Below are positions 58,316-64,000 of a stretch of DNA of 64,000 nucleotides, piece by piece. Source of the stretch: a virus. The stretch lies in IMG/VR virus record IMGVR_UViG_3300044701_004608, positions 47,783-111,782 of that record; one strand, given 5' to 3'. The translations under genes and the position numbers were made by a program. The notes beneath the pieces are model-generated. The model did not search any database and was not told where the DNA came from. It saw nothing but the letters and a program-made list of their open reading frames with translations. Numbering within the stretch: the first letter of the stretch is position 1; every line of letters begins with the position of its first letter.

Positions 58316-58388
58316 TTGCGGGGGGAGGATTCGAACCTCCGGCTTCCAGGTTATGAGCCTGGCGGTCTGACCACTGACGTACCCCGCG
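58316..58388 (-). tRNA. Initiator-like tRNA-Met (CAT)
   Basis: Acceptor CGCGGGG/CCCCGCA leaves a C1:A72 mismatch, the initiator mark, and the 3' end is AACC as in E. coli fMet. The anticodon stem is CCAGG/CCTGG, with only two of the usual three bottom G:C pairs, and the D-stem is irregular. Confidence 0.85.
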
Positions 58389-58394
58389 GCAGAA

Positions 58395-58582
58395 ATATAG
58401 TTAAAAGCACCGTCTCATGTTTAAGAGGGTCCTTCACGAGTCGTCCCTCCCCCACGACATACTCATCCTGTAGCCAACAGGCTCGCCCGGATATCGGGTG
58501 TAGGAGTCTGGGGTGGAGTCATTCCCTGACGGTTAGGAGGTGGCCGGCTAAGCCTTTCTTTCGCTCACGCTTTTAACTATAT
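58395..58582 (-). ncRNA. Candidate structured RNA between tRNA genes
   Basis: About 160 GC-rich non-coding bases bounded by a perfect 14-bp inverted repeat (ATATAGTTAAAAGC and its complement). Inside are hairpins CCTGT/ACAGG, CCCG/CGGG and GTCGT/ACGAC. No long open frame. It lies inside the tRNA transcript and would fold as one arm-closed unit. Strand taken from neighbouring tRNAs. Confidence 0.5.
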
Positions 58583-58592
58583 ATTGTATTGG

Positions 58593-58672
58593 TGCCCCAG
58601 GACGGACTCGAACCGTCACTCCGAAGAACTAGTTCCTAAGACTAGCGTGTCTACCAATTCCACCACCAGGGC
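58593..58672 (-). tRNA. tRNA-Leu (TAG)
   Basis: Class II, anticodon loop CTTAGGA, acceptor GCCCTGG/CTGGGGC with one G:T pair. Confidence 0.93.
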
Positions 58673-58684
58673 ATGATTACCGAA

Positions 58685-58837
58685 TCAACTCGGAACGATA
58701 TGCGGTATGTAAGGCACTGCTCTAGGGCCACCGTACAGTTGCTCGAAAAGTTTTTTGGCTTCTTGCGGGGTGTCCGCATAGATCCTTTTCTTTTCTTCAC
58801 CCTGTGGTGTCCTTACAGTAGTTTCATACATCGGCAT
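58685..58837 (-). CDS. 50-residue conserved phage protein
   Basis: 50 codons with AGGAA before the ATG: MPMYETTVRTPQGEEKKRIY, then PQEAKKLFEQLYGGPRAVPY. Short proteins with this pattern occur in marine phages as I recall. Located between two tRNA genes. Confidence 0.75.
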   Translation of the reverse strand: MPMYETTVRTPQGEEKKRIYADTPQEAKKLFEQLYGGPRAVPYIPHIVPS

Positions 58838-58857
58838 ATCAATTTCCTAAATATTGG

Positions 58858-58931
58858 TCGGAGTACAAGGATTCGAACCTTGGACCCCCTGGTCCCAAAC
58901 CAGGTGCGCTACCAGACTGCGCCACACTCCG
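58858..58931 (-). tRNA. tRNA-Pro (TGG)
   Basis: Anticodon loop TTTGGGA; acceptor CGGAGTG/TACTCCG. Confidence 0.93.
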
Positions 58932-58947
58932 ATAAACTAACACTTGG

Positions 58948-59021
<74 letters not shown>

Positions 59022-59031
59022 AGATCGTTGG

Positions 59032-59103
59032 TGCGGGATCACGGTTTCGAACCGCGGACCCACGGCGTGTAAAGCCGTTGCTCTACCCCTGAGCTAATCC
59101 CGC
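59032..59103 (-). tRNA. tRNA-Val (TAC)
   Basis: Loop TTTACAC, acceptor GCGGGAT/ATCCCGC. Its 5' end overlaps the 3' end of the HNH gene by 21 bases. Confidence 0.93.
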
Positions 59104-59535
59104 CTTATATTCTTGAAGATACAAATTTCTTTTTGTATTCTTCCTGTACCTACTACCTTGTCCCTTGCTGCCAAAGTTTTCTGTCTGTGTATGGCAATTC
59201 GGGCAAAGTAATCTTAAATTTTTTGGATAATTGTTATCGCTATCCCCATCTATATGATCTACTTGTAATACTAAAGGTTTATTATTCCAGGTACTTTCTT
59301 GACCGCACTCAAAGCATCGATCTCCGAACTTTTCTATTAGATATTTTTTTAAAGCAGGTGAACCGTCGGGGACTTCACCTCGCTCGATTCTTCCCATTGT
59401 TTCGTTGACCCATTTGTAATTTCCCTGGCAGACATTGTCACAAAATTTATTGATTTTGCTACTGCCCCACAAATTCTCTTTATTACAATGTAGGCAATTA
59501 TATCTTTTAGTACTTCCTTTTATCCCTTTTGGCAT
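59083..59535 (-). CDS. HNH endonuclease (homing type), hairpin-controlled
   Basis: 150 residues from the ATG at 59535. CxxC zinc pairs (CLHC, CDNVC, CFEC, CPNC) and the HNH core VLQVDHIDGDSDNNYPKNLR-LLCPNCHTQ. A hairpin in the leader covers the GGAGG site with a late box in its loop. The gene replaces most of a tRNA-Lys and ends inside tRNA-Val, so it is a mobile intruder of the array. Confidence 0.88.
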   Translation of the reverse strand: MPKGIKGSTKRYNCLHCNKENLWGSSKINKFCDNVCQGNYKWVNETMGRIERGEVPDGSPALKKYLIEKFGDRCFECGQESTWNNKPLVLQVDHIDGDSDNNYPKNLRLLCPNCHTQTENFGSKGQGSRYRKNTKRNLYLQEYKAGLAQG

Positions 59536-59537
59536 AT

Positions 59538-59570
59538 ATAGACCTCCACATATATTTAGTGTAGGTCTAT
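59538..59570 (-). promoter_or_regulatory. RBS-sequestering hairpin with late box in its loop
   Basis: ATAGACCT/AGGTCTAT 8-bp and ACAC/TGTG 4-bp stems with one bulged G; loop TAAATATA. The GGAGG site of the HNH gene (59543-59547) is in the 3' arm. Confidence 0.7.
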
Positions 59571-59576
59571 GTTTTT

Positions 59577-59597
59577 TACCAACTGAGCTAACGACCC
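59577..59597 (-). pseudogene. 5' fragment of a tRNA-Lys gene
   Basis: 21 bases beginning GGGTCGTTAGCTCAGTTGGT, identical as I recall to the 5' end of bacterial tRNA-Lys, then broken at the D-loop by the HNH leader. The intact tRNA-Lys at 62907-62978 is different. Confidence 0.7.
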
Positions 59598-59606
59598 GGA
59601 ATCTGG

Positions 59607-59678
59607 AGCGGGTGAGGAGATTCGAACTCCTGACATTCACTTTGGCAAAGTGACATTCTACCCCTGAATTACACCCGC
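59607..59678 (-). tRNA. tRNA-Gly (GCC)
   Basis: Loop TTGCCAA, acceptor GCGGGTG/CACCCGC. Confidence 0.93.
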
Positions 59679-59685
59679 AGACTCT

Positions 59686-59913
59686 TTATTTAACTTTCCT
59701 GAGATACTCTCGGCCGATTTGTTCATTCTGTAATTCTAACAAAGCCGAAACTACTGGATAAGATCCTTTGCTGGGATCTGTTTCTCGATCACGTTTAGAA
59801 ATTTCTCGTGCCCTTGCGGCCAACATCAGTATCATATCAAATCTGTTGTTGCCGGCATTTTCCACACAGCGTTCGACATCAATTTCTTGTGTGCGACTTA
59901 GTGATTTAGTCAT
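59686..59913 (-). CDS. rpoZ: RNA polymerase omega subunit
   Basis: 75 residues. IDVERCVENAGNNRFDMILM, then LAARAREISK and YPVVSALLELQNEQIGREYL match omega: the NRFDLVL helix, the RAR helix and the TVIAL.EI segment. The C-terminal IGREYLRKVK resembles beta-proteobacterial omega. Omega binds beta-prime and affects assembly and ppGpp response. AAGGAAAGAT precedes the ATG. Phage omega genes are rare in my knowledge. Confidence 0.88.
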   Translation of the reverse strand: MTKSLSRTQEIDVERCVENAGNNRFDMILMLAARAREISKRDRETDPSKGSYPVVSALLELQNEQIGREYLRKVK

Positions 59914-59934
59914 ATCTTTCCTTTATGAAATTGG

Positions 59935-60005
59935 AGCGGCGAGCGGGAATCGAACCCGCGGCTCTAGCTTGGAAGGCTAGGGTATTACCATTATACGACC
60001 GCCGC
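59935..60005 (-). tRNA. tRNA-Gly (TCC)
   Basis: Loop CTTCCAA, acceptor GCGGCGG/TCGCCGC, T-loop TTCGATT. Confidence 0.93.
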
Positions 60006-60007
60006 AT

Positions 60008-60580
60008 CTATTTAAATCGTGGGCCAGCGACCCATCCTACTAAACTCAATCTATTCCCCGAGGTTACTGGCGTGACTTCGTGTAACACCCAACTTGGGAA
60101 AAATATCAATTTTCCTTTTTCTCTTGGTGCTACTGTCGCTTCCTCACCAAAATACAACTTTAAATCTCCGCCTGTGTAATCATCATCATTTGATAATTGT
60201 AACACGAAACTTAATTTCCTACAACCGCCGATTCGCTCACCTATGTCGATATGTGTTCCATATTTTCCTTGGATTTCACCAGAATATCGAGTAAATTGGA
60301 GATCCTCAATATGAGTGAGATCGTAATGAAAATATTTGTCATTGACTGCTTTGACGTTCCAGGTCAAGGTATTATAGATCCACTGGTACTCTACGTTGCT
60401 GTGTTCGAACCATGATATATCACTGACACGATGACCTGGGGAAGACTTGACGGCTTCCCCAGGCACCATTGGTGCCGACAGTCCTAGTTTGATAATTTTA
60501 TCAAGTTCGTCGTTGGAGAACATATCTGCTCTCCAGGTCCAGAATTTGTTATCATGTGGCGGATCTAGTAACCAACTCAT
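60008..60580 (-). CDS. PKHD-type 2OG-Fe(II) oxygenase
   Basis: 190 residues. H110-x-D112 (GTHIDIGERIGG), H167 and R177 (SWVLHEVTPVTSGNRLSLVG) give the Fe(II)/2-oxoglutarate site. YTGGDLKLYFG and RKLSFVLQLSN are family marks. Common in T4-like aquatic phages. Substrate unknown; protein hydroxylation is one possibility. Confidence 0.9.
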   Translation of the reverse strand: MSWLLDPPHDNKFWTWRADMFSNDELDKIIKLGLSAPMVPGEAVKSSPGHRVSDISWFEHSNVEYQWIYNTLTWNVKAVNDKYFHYDLTHIEDLQFTRYSGEIQGKYGTHIDIGERIGGCRKLSFVLQLSNDDDYTGGDLKLYFGEEATVAPREKGKLIFFPSWVLHEVTPVTSGNRLSLVGWVAGPRFK

Positions 60581-60581
60581 A

Positions 60582-61055
60582 CTAAGCTGCCTTCGTGATG
60601 CTCTTTAGGCGATCTGCGGCATAGCTGGCGGCAAAGGCACGTGGTTTCACCATCGGGATCACGTTACAAGTACCACGGATATAACCGATCGCTTGGTTGA
60701 TCACACACGAACTGCCGTGCATTTCATTCGGGTTGATGTCCAGATGTACTTCCACTTCTCGATCTACTAGTGCTGGTTGTAATCGTTGGAACATTTCTGA
60801 TACGCGATACACTTCGTTCATGAGTCGCATAGATGGACGATCGACCTTTTGATCATAATCTCGTTCCCGAGACACTTCACCAAAAATCTTACACCCATGC
60901 CGGCCACCGATATGTATCACTATCGCTACAGTATACTCGGCCCACCATACATTTTTTTCTAGATATCTTTCCGAATCGGCACCAAGATAGACCCGTGTGT
61001 TGGGTGGTTGTGCCTCGATAAATGCGACGATTTCGTCGATATTGAGCAACTTCAA
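60582..61055 (-). CDS. RNase H-fold protein (YkuK-like)
   Basis: 157 residues; the start is TTG with GGAGG four bases upstream. VYLGADSERYLEKNVWWAEY and VEVHLDINPNEMHGSSCVIN carry acidic residues of an RNase H-like fold of the DUF458/YkuK kind. Active nuclease function is not shown. A late TATAAATA box lies 20 bases upstream. Confidence 0.75.
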   Translation of the reverse strand: MKLLNIDEIVAFIEAQPPNTRVYLGADSERYLEKNVWWAEYTVAIVIHIGGRHGCKIFGEVSRERDYDQKVDRPSMRLMNEVYRVSEMFQRLQPALVDREVEVHLDINPNEMHGSSCVINQAIGYIRGTCNVIPMVKPRAFAASYAADRLKSITKAA

Positions 61056-61074
61056 GTTACCTCCGATGTTTTGA

Positions 61075-61082
61075 TATTTATA
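61075..61082 (-). promoter_or_regulatory. Perfect late promoter box
   Basis: Minus strand TATAAATA in TTATAAATATC, 19 bases upstream of the TTG start at 61055. Confidence 0.6.
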
Positions 61083-61097
61083 AGTCAGGATGGGTGG

Positions 61098-61185
61098 CAG
61101 AGAGTAAGGGATTCGAACCCTTGATACGCTTTTGGCGTATACTCACTTAGCAGGCGAGCACCTTCGGCCTCTCGGTCAACTCTCT
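61098..61185 (-). tRNA. tRNA-Ser (GCT)
   Basis: Class II with variable arm TACGCC/GGCGTA, loop CTGCTAA, discriminator G. Confidence 0.94.
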
Positions 61186-61193
61186 AAAGATGG

Positions 61194-61267
61194 CGATGCG
61201 TAGGGGACTCGAACCCCTGACCACCGGCGTGACAGGCCGGTATTCTAACCAACTGAACTAACGCACC
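61194..61267 (-). tRNA. tRNA-Asp (GTC)
   Basis: Loop CTGTCAC; acceptor GGTGCGT/ACGCATC with one wobble pair; discriminator G. Confidence 0.93.
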
Positions 61268-61275
61268 ACATTTGG

Positions 61276-61348
61276 TGGAGATGGACGGGATCGAACCGAC
61301 GACATCCAGCTTGCAAAGCTGGCGCTCTCCCAACTGAGCTACATCCCC
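61276..61348 (-). tRNA. tRNA-Ala (TGC)
   Basis: Loop TTTGCAA; acceptor GGGGATG/CATCTCC; discriminator A. Confidence 0.94.
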
Positions 61349-61358
61349 AAAAACTTGG

Positions 61359-61430
61359 TACACCGTAGGGGAATCGAACCCCTCTTACCTGCGTGAAAGG
61401 CGGGTGTCCTAACCGATAGACGAACGGTGC
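61359..61430 (-). tRNA. tRNA-Glu (TTC)
   Basis: Loop CTTTCAC; acceptor GCACCGT/ACGGTGT with G1:T72. Confidence 0.93.
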
Positions 61431-61460
61431 CTAACTAATACTTCCGTACTACCCGATCGG

Positions 61461-61467
61461 TAAATAC
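61461..61467 (+). promoter_or_regulatory. Late promoter-like box, plus strand
   Basis: TAAATAC, 5 bases before the ATG at 61473; a leaderless transcript is implied. Confidence 0.35.
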
Positions 61468-61472
61468 GAAAG

Positions 61473-62078
61473 ATGGAACTACACTTCAATAGAATACGAG
61501 ATTTCGTTTATAAAGTCAACCTCGATCTAGGATATACTCACGACGAAATCATCCAAGACTTATCAAACGAATCGTGGACTCCCGATCGTGGCGCTTATGG
61601 CCAGGGCGATCTCGTCGAACGATATTATATCGGATGGGATCAGATCAAAAGTCCCAGATTACAGCAGATACAAGACTATGCCTGTGGCGACAAGTTCCGT
61701 AGATCAGTGATCGATCGTCTTTATAGCGAACCAACATTCGCTGGTTACTGGAGCATCGGCCCCGACGAAATGTTCCACGCTACCGCAAGTTCTGGTCGTT
61801 TCCTACGTGATCGACCAGGATACCACTGCGGCTTACACCTAGACAACAGACTACAAGTCGCCAGTGGCATGATCTACTTCGCTGACAGCGACGACGAATC
61901 TATATCCACTACATTTTATACTACAGAGACCCGACTCAATCCTGTGCGCATACCAACTGGGTTTGGCGCAGGATGGATCTCAGCCAACATGCACGATAGC
62001 TGGCATGATGGATGGAATCGCAGTGATCATGACCGTTATAGCATGATACTGAGTCTGGGACTCAAACTAAATCGATGA
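61473..62078 (+). CDS. 2OG-Fe(II) oxygenase-like protein
   Basis: 201 residues. GYHCGLHLDNRLQVASGMIY gives H122-x-D124; SANMHDSWHDGWNRSDHDRY supplies the distal His (H174 or H178) and R188. Unlike the three paralogues it has a longer N-terminus. Lone plus-strand gene in the minus-strand tRNA array; transcription probably late. Confidence 0.82.
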   Translation: MELHFNRIRDFVYKVNLDLGYTHDEIIQDLSNESWTPDRGAYGQGDLVERYYIGWDQIKSPRLQQIQDYACGDKFRRSVIDRLYSEPTFAGYWSIGPDEMFHATASSGRFLRDRPGYHCGLHLDNRLQVASGMIYFADSDDESISTTFYTTETRLNPVRIPTGFGAGWISANMHDSWHDGWNRSDHDRYSMILSLGLKLNR

Positions 62079-62081
62079 TGG

Positions 62082-62154
62082 CTCCGAAACCTGGGCTCGA
62101 ACCAGGGACCCACGGATTAACAGTCCGTTGCTCTACCGACTGAGCTATTTCGGA
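62082..62154 (-). tRNA. tRNA-Asn (GTT)
   Basis: Loop CTGTTAA; acceptor TCCGAAA/TTTCGGA; discriminator G. Confidence 0.94.
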
Positions 62155-62199
62155 ACGGTAAACTACTTATCAATCAAAATGACCGACAAAAAATCTTGG

Positions 62200-62273
62200 T
62201 GCCTGTTCGTGGGTTCGAACCACGGACCCCCGCGTTATCAACACGGTGCTCTAACCGACTGAGCTAAACAGGC
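62200..62273 (-). tRNA. tRNA-Ile (GAT)
   Basis: Loop TTGATAA; acceptor GCCTGTT/AACAGGC. Confidence 0.94.
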
Positions 62274-62278
62274 ATTGG

Positions 62279-62365
62279 CGGAAGCGGTGAGATTCGAACT
62301 CACGGAACATTTCTGTTCGTCTGTTTTCAAGACAGGTGCAATCAACCGGGCTCTGCCACACTTCC
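62279..62365 (-). tRNA. tRNA-Ser (TGA)
   Basis: Class II with variable arm GAACA/TGTTC, loop CTTGAAA. Confidence 0.93.
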
Positions 62366-62368
62366 TAT

Positions 62369-62476
62369 TCAGTCACACCATGTCTTGTGAGGATTCACAA
62401 GCATGACGCAATCTAATACTTCTCCGGTGCCGATCAGGATCACCGCGAATAAAAATAAACCGATAACTATCTTCAT
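62369..62476 (-). CDS. 35-residue membrane peptide
   Basis: MKIVIGLFLFAVILIGTGEV is a membrane helix; tail LDCVMLVNPHKTWCD. AAGGACG lies before the ATG. Lies between two tRNA genes; function unknown. Confidence 0.65.
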   Translation of the reverse strand: MKIVIGLFLFAVILIGTGEVLDCVMLVNPHKTWCD

Positions 62477-62495
62477 ACAGCGTCCTTTATCTTGG

Positions 62496-62568
62496 TGGTG
62501 ATGGAGGGAATCGAGCCCCCGACAGCCTCCGTATGAAGGAGGTGCTCTACCAACTGAGCTACATCACC
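62496..62568 (-). tRNA. tRNA-Met (CAT), elongator-like
   Basis: Acceptor GGTGATG/CATCACC pairs fully, so not initiator; loop TTCATAC. The T-loop is CTCGATT (T54 is C), which is unusual. tRNA-Ile(CAT) with lysidine is possible. Confidence 0.88.
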
Positions 62569-62579
62569 TTATTTCATGG

Positions 62580-62660
62580 TGCCTCAGACGGGATTCGAAC
62601 CCGCACAGGGTCTGTCTCTTGAACAGATGCGTCTACCATTTGCGATTGCGCCACTGAGGC
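62580..62660 (-). tRNA. tRNA-Leu (CAA)
   Basis: Class II; loop TTCAAGA; acceptor GCCTCAG/CTGAGGC. Confidence 0.92.
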
Positions 62661-62669
62661 ATTGTTTGG

Positions 62670-62742
62670 TGCCGAAGACCGGGATCGAACCAGTGACACA
62701 CGGATTTTCAATCCGCTGCTCTACCATCTGAGCTACATCGGC
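62670..62742 (-). tRNA. tRNA-Phe (GAA)
   Basis: Loop TTGAAAA; acceptor GCCGATG/CTTCGGC. Confidence 0.94.
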
Positions 62743-62746
62743 TTGG

Positions 62747-62819
62747 GGTGAAGGATGGGATTCGAACCCACGACAACTGGAATCACAATCCAGGATTCTA
62801 CCGCTGAACTACCCTCACC
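62747..62819 (-). tRNA. tRNA-His (GTG)
   Basis: Loop TTGTGAT; the extra G-1 pairs with C73; acceptor GTGAGGG/CCTTCAC. Confidence 0.93.
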
Positions 62820-62829
62820 ACTGACTTGG

Positions 62830-62902
62830 CCCGTCCTGAGAGACTCGAACTCCCAACCGCTGGTTTCGAAGACCAGAACTCTATCCATTGAGCTAAGGAC
62901 GG
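62830..62902 (-). tRNA. tRNA-Arg (TCG)
   Basis: Loop CTTCGAA; acceptor CCGTCCT/AGGACGG; discriminator G. Confidence 0.93.
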
Positions 62903-62906
62903 ATGG

Positions 62907-62978
62907 TGGGAGCACCAGGGATCGAACCTGGGACCAATAGATTAAAAGTCTACTGCTCTACCTCTGAGCTATACTCCC
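62907..62978 (-). tRNA. tRNA-Lys (TTT)
   Basis: Loop CTTTTAA; acceptor GGGAGTA/TGCTCCC. Its 5' end overlaps the small basic gene by 29 bases. Confidence 0.93.
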
Positions 62979-63099
62979 GCTGATTTTGTTGCCGTCGCAG
63001 AGCCTTGTTGCTCTTGCGATGTGATCCGGCTTTCCTAAAATGCGCCAGGACAGCGAATGCGTTACGCTGTCTTGGCATAGTAAGTCGACGCTTCTTCAT
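62950..63099 (-). CDS. 49-residue basic protein
   Basis: From the ATG at 63099 with AAGGAACAG upstream: KKRRLTMPRQRNAFAVLAHF, then RKAGSHRKSNKALRRQQ. Similar short basic proteins occur in podo- and myoviruses as I recall. Its 3' end runs into tRNA-Lys. Confidence 0.72.
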   Translation of the reverse strand: MKKRRLTMPRQRNAFAVLAHFRKAGSHRKSNKALRRQQNQREYSSEVEQ

Positions 63100-63124
63100 T
63101 GCTGTTCCTTTCAGAGTTAAATGG

Positions 63125-63198
63125 CTGGGGATCGAGGATTCGAACCTCGGAATGTCGGAATCAAAATCCGATGCCTTGACCAACTTGGCGAATCCCCA
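63125..63198 (-). tRNA. tRNA-Gln (TTG)
   Basis: Loop TTTTGAT; acceptor TGGGGAT/ATCCCCA; discriminator G. Confidence 0.94.
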
Positions 63199-63202
63199 AT
63201 GG

Positions 63203-63277
63203 AGTGCGGGGTCGGATTCGAACCGACGGTTTTACGGATTTGCAGTCCGTTGCCTTGGGCCACTCGGCCACCCACAC
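63203..63277 (-). tRNA. tRNA-Cys (GCA)
   Basis: Loop CTGCAAA; acceptor GTGTGGG/CCCGCAC with one T:G pair; discriminator T. Confidence 0.92.
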
Positions 63278-63311
63278 ATTGAATATTTGTGGAACTGAAC
63301 TCCACCTTAGG

Positions 63312-63320
63312 TATAAATAA
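63312..63320 (+). promoter_or_regulatory. Late promoter box, plus strand
   Basis: TATAAATAA, 4 bases before the ATG at 63325, so the message should be leaderless. Confidence 0.5.
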
Positions 63321-63324
63321 TATT

Positions 63325-63792
63325 ATGAAATGCCTTACTTGTCAGTCTGATTTACTAAAAAGAGATCAAAAAAAATTCTGTTCTCGATCTTGTGCCGCTA
63401 CTTTCAATAATACAGGAAGAAGAAGGCATTCTAAGCCCGAATCTAAATATAGTATTGTTAAGAGTTGCTTCACTTGTGGTAAACCATCGGGTCATAGAAA
63501 ATATTGCTCGGATGTATGTAATCCGAAAAGATTGAGTCTCACTCCCGAAGAAAAGATTGCAAGACACAAAGCAATTCATAACGAAGCATGGCATCGCTAT
63601 ATGGCCAAGAGAAAAAATCAAACGCCTGCTGGGGTCGATATTAAAGCCCTACAACAGTTCTATCTAAACTGCCCCGAAGGTTATGAAGTTGATCATATTA
63701 TTCCAATTTCTAAGGGAGGGTTGCATACTTTAGAAAATCTGCAATATTTGACCGTTAGCGAAAACCGTAAAAAATCGAATAAAATATTATAA
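63325..63792 (+). CDS. HNH endonuclease
   Basis: 155 residues from the ATG at 63325. Two zinc ribbons (CLTC...CSRSC, CFTCGKPSGHRKYCSDVC) and the HNH site YEVDHIIPISKGGLHTLENL followed by SENRKKSN. Similar to free-standing homing endonucleases. Second such gene in the tRNA array, on the opposite strand. Confidence 0.88.
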   Translation: MKCLTCQSDLLKRDQKKFCSRSCAATFNNTGRRRHSKPESKYSIVKSCFTCGKPSGHRKYCSDVCNPKRLSLTPEEKIARHKAIHNEAWHRYMAKRKNQTPAGVDIKALQQFYLNCPEGYEVDHIIPISKGGLHTLENLQYLTVSENRKKSNKIL

Positions 63793-63795
63793 TGG

Positions 63796-63867
63796 CATCC
63801 CGGGAGGGCCACGATCCCCCAACGCCAGTTTTGGAGACTGGAATGTTGCCAATTACACCACCGAGAC
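63796..63867 (-). tRNA. tRNA-Trp (CCA), unusual T-loop
   Basis: Loop CTCCAAA, acceptor GTCTCGG/CCGGGAT. The T-loop is ATCGTGG instead of TTCRANY, losing T54 and A58. Possibly a decaying or modified tRNA. Confidence 0.75.
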
Positions 63868-63876
63868 ATTGTTTGG

Positions 63877-63968
63877 TACTCCCACTAGGATTCGAACCTA
63901 GATCATCCCCTCATCTAGAGGCATCGCCGAGGTATAAGCTCGGAGCTTTACCATTAAGCTATGGGAGC
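63877..63968 (-). tRNA. Class II tRNA with TAT anticodon (Ile AUA)
   Basis: Loop CTTATAC, stem CCGAG/CTCGG. A long variable region (CCTC/GAGG hairpin) follows, unexpected for Ile. Acceptor GCTCCCA/TGGGAGT with G1:T72, discriminator A. Identity uncertain; could be a Tyr-type backbone with altered anticodon. Confidence 0.75.
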
Positions 63969-63978
63969 GAAATCATGG

Positions 63979-64000
63979 TGGAGACGGCTGGAGTCGAACC
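63979..64000 (-). tRNA. 3' end of a further tRNA (cut by window)
   Basis: Acceptor 3' half, T-stem CTCCA with TTCGACT loop, discriminator A (GTTCGACTCCAGCCGTCTCC). Anticodon lies outside the window; Tyr is the only standard isotype missing so far. Confidence 0.7.

Noticed and set aside
58316-58576. Plus-strand open frames over the tRNA genes
   Set aside because: Frames with RxxGFEP-, SNL- and similar words are reverse reads of tRNA T-loops. tRNA structure explains them.
58395-58582. Hammerhead ribozyme in the structured element
   Set aside because: A GAUGAG word and GAAA word exist, but the CUGANGA core and three-helix spacing are absent.

Overview
The window is a piece of a large, tailed, T4-like (myovirus-type) phage genome. 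The evidence is a class Ia ribonucleotide reductase pair with a glutaredoxin, a gp41-like replicative helicase beside a gp61-like primase, a UvsW-like helicase, a PAAR spike tip, several tail-fibre genes, TATAAATA-like late promoters and a dense tRNA array. Nearly all genes lie on the minus strand in tightly packed operons with ATGA-type overlaps. The host cannot be named. The IscU copy is strikingly close to the enterobacterial protein and keeps the LPPVK motif, and the RNA polymerase omega copy looks beta-proteobacterial, so an aquatic beta- or gamma-proteobacterium is my inference.

Layout. 0-3.6 kb: host-mimic genes (ClpS, Hsp20, ribosomal protein bS21) and a coiled-coil membrane protein. 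3.6-9.2 kb: small, internally duplicated probable virion proteins. 9.2-12.4 kb: a LuxR-type regulator, a GIY-YIG protein with an operator array, a zincin-like protein, a small membrane protein and a SleB-like lysin. 12.4-15.3 kb: a baseplate-like protein, PAAR and glutaredoxin. 15.3-18.8 kb: nrdB and nrdA. 19-20.6 kb: a pectate-lyase-fold fibre. 20.6-22.9 kb: exonuclease, ErpA, IscA, peptide deformylase and IscU. 23-28.3 kb: conserved phage proteins including a ligase-like one. 28.3-31.8 kb: radical SAM protein, helicase, primase. 31.8-37.6 kb: tail fibres. 37.6-46 kb: a mini-DnaE-like protein, aminotransferase, PIG-L and SGNH enzymes, UvsW. 46-51.3 kb: an AAA+ ATPase and an early-type block of small genes driven by a repeated promoter. 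51.3-57 kb: a divergent, duplicated module of PP-loop enzymes, 2OG-Fe(II) oxygenases and an SDR. 57-64 kb: 26 complete tRNA genes or more in and near an array that also holds omega, phosphatases, HNH endonucleases and a candidate structured RNA.

How it works together. Several genes are aimed at host machinery: bS21, deformylase and an initiator-like tRNA at translation initiation, omega and LuxR at transcription, ClpS and Hsp20 at protein quality control, and IscU-IscA-ErpA at Fe-S supply. The most likely undescribed system is the divergent PP-loop/2OG oxygenase/SDR module at 51.3-57.0 kb. The regulatory DNA is also unusual: four early promoters share a conserved spacer, a three-copy phased operator precedes the GIY-YIG gene, and late-promoter boxes sit inside hairpin loops.
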